The notes under the pieces were generated by a model, which did not search any database, was not told the DNA's origin, and saw only the letters and a program-made list of their open reading frames with translations. A stretch of DNA of 64,000 nucleotides from assembly GCF_004006395.2 (NCBI RefSeq), contig NZ_CP029758.2, positions 2,790,001 to 2,854,000 of the forward strand, in the 5' to 3' direction. Each line of letters starts with the position of its first letter. The first letter of the stretch is position 1. This document shows, one piece after another, positions 61,291 through 64,000 of the stretch. The position numbers were made by a program, and so were the translations under genes. Origin of the DNA: Clostridium sp. AWRP. GTDB lineage: Bacteria > Bacillota > Clostridia > Clostridiales > Clostridiaceae.

Positions 61291-61985
61291 TACTTAAATA
61301 CCTCCCTGTATATTTCATCTATTGACATTTTTTTCTCATTTCTAAGTTCTTCTGCATTTCCAAAGAGTACTATTTTTCCTTCAGATATAAAAGCCACATC
61401 GTCAAACAATCTCTCAATATCGCTAACAAGATGTGTGGTTATAAGCACAGAACTGTTTTCCGTATAATTTTCAAGTATTGCATCTAGTATTTTCTCTCTA
61501 GTTGTAGGATCGACTCCACCTAAAGGTTCATCTAGTATATAAAGTTTTGCCTTTCTTGAAAGTACTAAACTTAAATATAATTTCTCGCTCATTCCCTTTG
61601 ATAAAGTCTTAACTTTACTATCTGGATCCAAATTCATAAACTTTAACATGTCCTGAGCTTTATCTTCATCGAAATCTGCGTACATATCTTTAAAAAAGTT
61701 AACTGCATCTTCTATCCTCATCCATTTAAAAAGATAATCCTTATCTGGCAAATAGGATACTTCAGCTTTTGTCTTTGTACCAGGCTTATTCCCATTTATA
61801 AGTATTTCGCCTGAACTCTGCCTTAATATTCCTGCTGCAATCTTCAAAAAAGTAGTTTTGCCACTTCCATTAGGACCTAACAATCCTGTTATTTTTCCTT
61901 TTTGGATTTCTAAATTAAGCCCATCTAAAGCTTGTTTTCTAAAATAAATCTTTTTTAAATCTGTGCTCTTAAGCAGCGGTTCCAT
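61290..61985 (-). CDS. ABC transporter ATP-binding protein
   Basis: 231 residues: Walker A GPNGSGKT, Q-loop near VSYLPDKDYLFKWM (the Gln is replaced by Pro-Asp, as in YtrB-like proteins), signature LSKGMSEKL, Walker B LYILDEP, D-loop GGVDPTT, switch His TTHLVSD. It pairs with the following permease. It is only 2 bp downstream of the GntR regulator, the layout of ytrAB-type cell-envelope stress exporters. Confidence 0.9.
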   Translation of the reverse strand: MEPLLKSTDLKKIYFRKQALDGLNLEIQKGKITGLLGPNGSGKTTFLKIAAGILRQSSGEILINGNKPGTKTKAEVSYLPDKDYLFKWMRIEDAVNFFKDMYADFDEDKAQDMLKFMNLDPDSKVKTLSKGMSEKLYLSLVLSRKAKLYILDEPLGGVDPTTREKILDAILENYTENSSVLITTHLVSDIERLFDDVAFISEGKIVLFGNAEELRNEKKMSIDEIYREVFK

Positions 61986-61987
61986 AT

Positions 61988-62356
61988 CTATTTACCCTCC
62001 TGTACTTTTTCTTCTACAATTTTTATTATCTCATCTGAAGAAAATCCTAATTCCTTCATTCCTATTATAAAACTATATATAATATTCTGAGCCATTTCTT
62101 CTTTTAATTTTTCTACCATAGATATATCCTCCTTTATAAAAGTACCCGTTCCTCTTTGCTTATAAGCAATATCATTTCTCTCTAATTCTTGATAAGCTCT
62201 TTGAATAGTATTGGGATTTACTTTAAGTTTTGAGGACATTTCTCTTACAGAAAGCAGTTTATCTCCTGGTTTCAATTCTTCTTTTACTATTTTTCTCTTT
62301 ACAATATCTATTATCTGCATATATATTGGTATATTGGAATCAAATTCAACATCCAT
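61988..62356 (-). CDS. GntR family regulator, YtrA subfamily
   Basis: 122 residues. The N-terminal winged helix has NIPIYMQIIDIVKRKIVKEELKPGDKLLSVREMSSKLKVNPNTIQRAYQELE and the wing YKQRGTGTFI. The short C-terminal helical region (~75-122) marks the YtrA subfamily, which represses its own ABC exporter operon. A promoter with an overlapping CTAGTGT/ACACTAG operator stands just upstream. ATG at 62356 with GGAGGTG. Confidence 0.92.
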   Translation of the reverse strand: MDVEFDSNIPIYMQIIDIVKRKIVKEELKPGDKLLSVREMSSKLKVNPNTIQRAYQELERNDIAYKQRGTGTFIKEDISMVEKLKEEMAQNIIYSFIIGMKELGFSSDEIIKIVEEKVQEGK

Positions 62357-62381
62357 TTTATCACCTCCACAAGTAGCTTAT

Positions 62382-62426
62382 CTAGTGTGCTGATATAATA
62401 ATACACTAGTCTAGTAATAAAGTCAA
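62382..62426 (-). promoter_or_regulatory. GntR operon promoter with overlapping operator
   Basis: Minus strand: -35 TTGACT (62421-62426), 17-bp spacer, -10 TATTAT (62398-62403). CTAGTGT (62382-62388) and ACACTAG (62403-62409) form an inverted repeat that flanks and overlaps the -10, as expected for repression by the GntR protein. Confidence 0.75.
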
Positions 62427-62451
62427 CATACCTATTTAAATAACTAAAATA

Positions 62452-62491
62452 ATCCCTAAATTTTTTGCATTGATACAAATACTTTAGGGAT
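62452..62491. terminator. Hairpin after the metallo-beta-lactamase-fold gene
   Basis: ATCCCTAAA (62452-62460) pairs with TTTAGGGAT (62483-62491); TTTTTAA follows on the plus strand and TTATTTTAG on the minus. It separates the 62544 gene from the GntR promoter. Confidence 0.6.
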
Positions 62492-62543
62492 GCTTTTTAA
62501 TCTAATATTTAATTTTTTAAAAGGTAAACTTCCATAGCAGTAT

Positions 62544-62996
62544 TTATATAAAGAGAATATCATCATTAACCATATATGATATAGACCCTAATTTATGCTT
62601 AGGAAATACAATTGATTTTATTCTTATACCATCTACGTCTACTACATCACCATCTTTAAGTTTTTTGTATTTTTCATTTTCCTCACTTTTACAAGAAAAC
62701 ATACTCTTTCCTGATTTTCTTAAAGAAGTTTCAGCAGAAAAATAGATATCAGCATTTTTAAATAATTTAATACATCCTGCATGATAAAAATTAGGATAAG
62801 TTAAAAATACATGAGATACAGATTTAGGCTCAATATTTATTTTCTTTAATTCCCGATTTACAAGGGAAGGTATAAATCCTGTATCAAAACATATGGTTGT
62901 TTTGAAATCAGAATATATAAAAAAATTAGAAATGAGTGATCTTACCACATATATATTACCAGTTATCTGTTGAGTTTTACTTAATTTAAACAACAT
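62544..62996 (-). pseudogene. Degenerate, truncated metallo-beta-lactamase-fold protein
   Basis: 150 residues resembling the first two thirds of an MBL-fold hydrolase: YVVRSLISNFFIYSDFKTTICFDTGF (first strands), VSHVFLTYPNFYHAGCIKLFKNADIYFS, and SISYMVNDDILFI. The zinc motif that should read H-x-H-x-D-H is Y-P-N-F-Y-H, so only the last His is kept. The distal ligands are lost because the frame stops right after DDILFI, where relatives continue into a G-D sequence. It may be a decaying gene or a non-catalytic derivative. ATG at 62996; the ribosome site is weak. Confidence 0.6.
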
Positions 62997-63177
62997 ACAT
63001 CTTTCCCCACTTCCATGTATATCTTTCTTTTAAATAGTAAAATATATTCTTTTTATATCATTTCCCTATTTTATTAGTTTATACACTCCTATGATCTAGC
63101 ATAAATTAAGATATTAGGTTAAAAATATAATGAAGACATACAACACTTAAAATATTTTTAATTGGGAGGTATATAAA

Positions 63178-63849
63178 TTGAAAAAATTATTATATATAAC
63201 TGCAAATACAAAACCAGAATCTTTGTCTGTCAGCAAAACTGTTGGTAGAAACTTTGTAAAAGAATTCTTATCGAAAAATGCAGATTATATGGTAGAAGAA
63301 CTGGATCTATACAATGAAAATATTCCTGAAATAAACCATAGGATATTTAAAGGCAGGGCCGAATTAGTTTCAGGAAATGATTACAATGCCCTATCAGATG
63401 AAGATAAAAGAATAGTAGACAGAATAAATGAACTATGCAATCAATTTTTAAGTGCAGATACTTATGTTATTGCAGCTCCTATGTGGAGTGTAAGTTATCC
63501 AGCAAGGCTTAAATCCTATTTAGATTGTATTATAATAAATAACAGATTAATTAAAATTTCTGAGGAAGACATAAAAGGCCTTTTAGATGATAAAAAGAGG
63601 AATATGGTCTATATTCAATCTTCAGCAGCAGTATATCCTAAAATATTTAATTCCAAGTTTAATCATGCCATCGATTATTTTAGAGATGTATTTAAATTCT
63701 TAGGAGTGAATAAATTTGACTATATACTGGTAGAAGGCACAGAAGACTCTTCTGTAGGTAAATCAAAAGCCATAGGAAATGTCCAAAACAATATAAAAAG
63801 TGTAGTAAATAAATTCACTGAAAATATTCCTTTAATGGATAGAATGTAA
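63178..63849 (+). CDS. FMN-dependent NADH-azoreductase family protein
   Basis: 223 residues from a TTG at 63178, eight bases after GGGAGGT. Flavodoxin_2 fold: KKLLYITANTKPESLSVSKTVGRNFVKEF (FMN phosphate loop), ADTYVIAAPMWSVSYPARLKSYLDCII (flavin edge, the P-M-W-x(3)-P-A motif of AzoR) and NMVYIQSSAAVYP. Such enzymes reduce azo compounds and quinones with NADH. It is monocistronic, divergent from the degenerate MBL gene. The usual A-S-P-R-x(3)-S in the first loop is T-K-P-E-S-L-S here. Confidence 0.85.
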   Translation: MKKLLYITANTKPESLSVSKTVGRNFVKEFLSKNADYMVEELDLYNENIPEINHRIFKGRAELVSGNDYNALSDEDKRIVDRINELCNQFLSADTYVIAAPMWSVSYPARLKSYLDCIIINNRLIKISEEDIKGLLDDKKRNMVYIQSSAAVYPKIFNSKFNHAIDYFRDVFKFLGVNKFDYILVEGTEDSSVGKSKAIGNVQNNIKSVVNKFTENIPLMDRM

Positions 63850-63859
63850 CCAGATTTCT

Positions 63860-63900
63860 AATGGGCTGATGTGCTAATTAATTAGTACATCAGCCCATTT
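63860..63900 (+). terminator. Terminator hairpin after the azoreductase gene
   Basis: A 19-bp stem (AATGGGCTGATGTGCTAAT with its complement, one wobble) 10 bp past the stop. The last 100 bases of the window show nothing further. Confidence 0.75.
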
Positions 63901-64000
63901 AACACATATACATGTTTTTAAACAGTTGACTATTTATAATTAAGAAAAACGTATTGACTATTTCCGTTTACAGATGTAATATTAAATTACGAATTACACG

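Noticed and set aside
1..64000. rRNA, tRNA or prophage genes
   Set aside because: No tRNA cloverleaf, rRNA-like GC-rich block, integrase or phage structural gene was noticed on either strand; a dedicated tRNA scan was not possible.

Overview
The window is AT-rich, low-GC DNA with long runs of co-oriented genes, TTG/GTG starts behind strong GGAG-type ribosome binding sites, an alpha/beta-type spore protein gene and cell-wall-binding (CWB2) repeats. This points to a Clostridium chromosome. Three things suggest a solventogenic acetogen of the C. ljungdahlii / C. autoethanogenum / C. ragsdalei group: a secondary alcohol dehydrogenase of the CbADH/TbADH type, a second iron-dependent alcohol dehydrogenase, and two sets of molybdenum/tungsten cofactor genes. 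The species assignment rests on recalled similarity of the alcohol dehydrogenase and was not searched. No rRNA, tRNA, CRISPR array or prophage was seen.

Layout. 1-6 kb: a partial MFS exporter, a DUF1847 protein with debris at its 5' side, and a resistance-like group (AadA-type nucleotidyltransferase, methyltransferase, internally shortened nucleotidyltransferase, TetM/TetP-like ribosomal protection GTPase). 6-11.6 kb: a helix-turn-helix/TOBE regulator convergent with a six-gene operon (xdhC, FmdE-like, DUF4213/DUF364, metal-type binding lipoprotein, trmO-like, moeA), probably for Mo/W handling. Related hairpins lie at both ends. 11.9-14.7 kb: an ABC-2 exporter with a regulator that fuses a dead ABC ATPase to a LytTR domain. 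14.8-28.9 kb: transporters (EamA, CDF, YibE/F, MFS), clpS-clpA, a CWB2 surface protein, a small acid-soluble spore protein, a chemoreceptor, a flavin reductase and an Xre/DUF2975 pair.

29-36 kb is the most striking part. Two AcoR-like sigma-54 activators, clearly a duplication, each precede an alcohol dehydrogenase gene (zinc type, then iron type). Each dehydrogenase has a near-consensus -24/-12 promoter, with a large palindrome about 75 bp upstream of it. The leader of the second activator carries an insertion of about 240 bp made of two stem-loop units that share an almost identical 45-nt core. An IS256-family element follows and abuts a copper operon (copZ, copA, csoR with two GC-rich CsoR-type operators).

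41-64 kb: HAD phosphatase, WG-repeat protein, TerC, PadR and DegV proteins; two uroporphyrinogen-decarboxylase-like (methyltransferase-type) paralogs flanking an MFS permease, with a divergent PucR-type regulator; an amino-acid-binding lipoprotein; an AI-2E transporter; a second molybdenum cofactor cluster (mogA, moaC, MOSC); an LTA synthase; a VanRS-like two-component system; a YtrA-type GntR regulator with its ABC exporter; a degenerate metallo-beta-lactamase-fold gene; and an azoreductase. Two homologous palindromic elements at about 53.7 and 60.4 kb look like a small miniature-element family.
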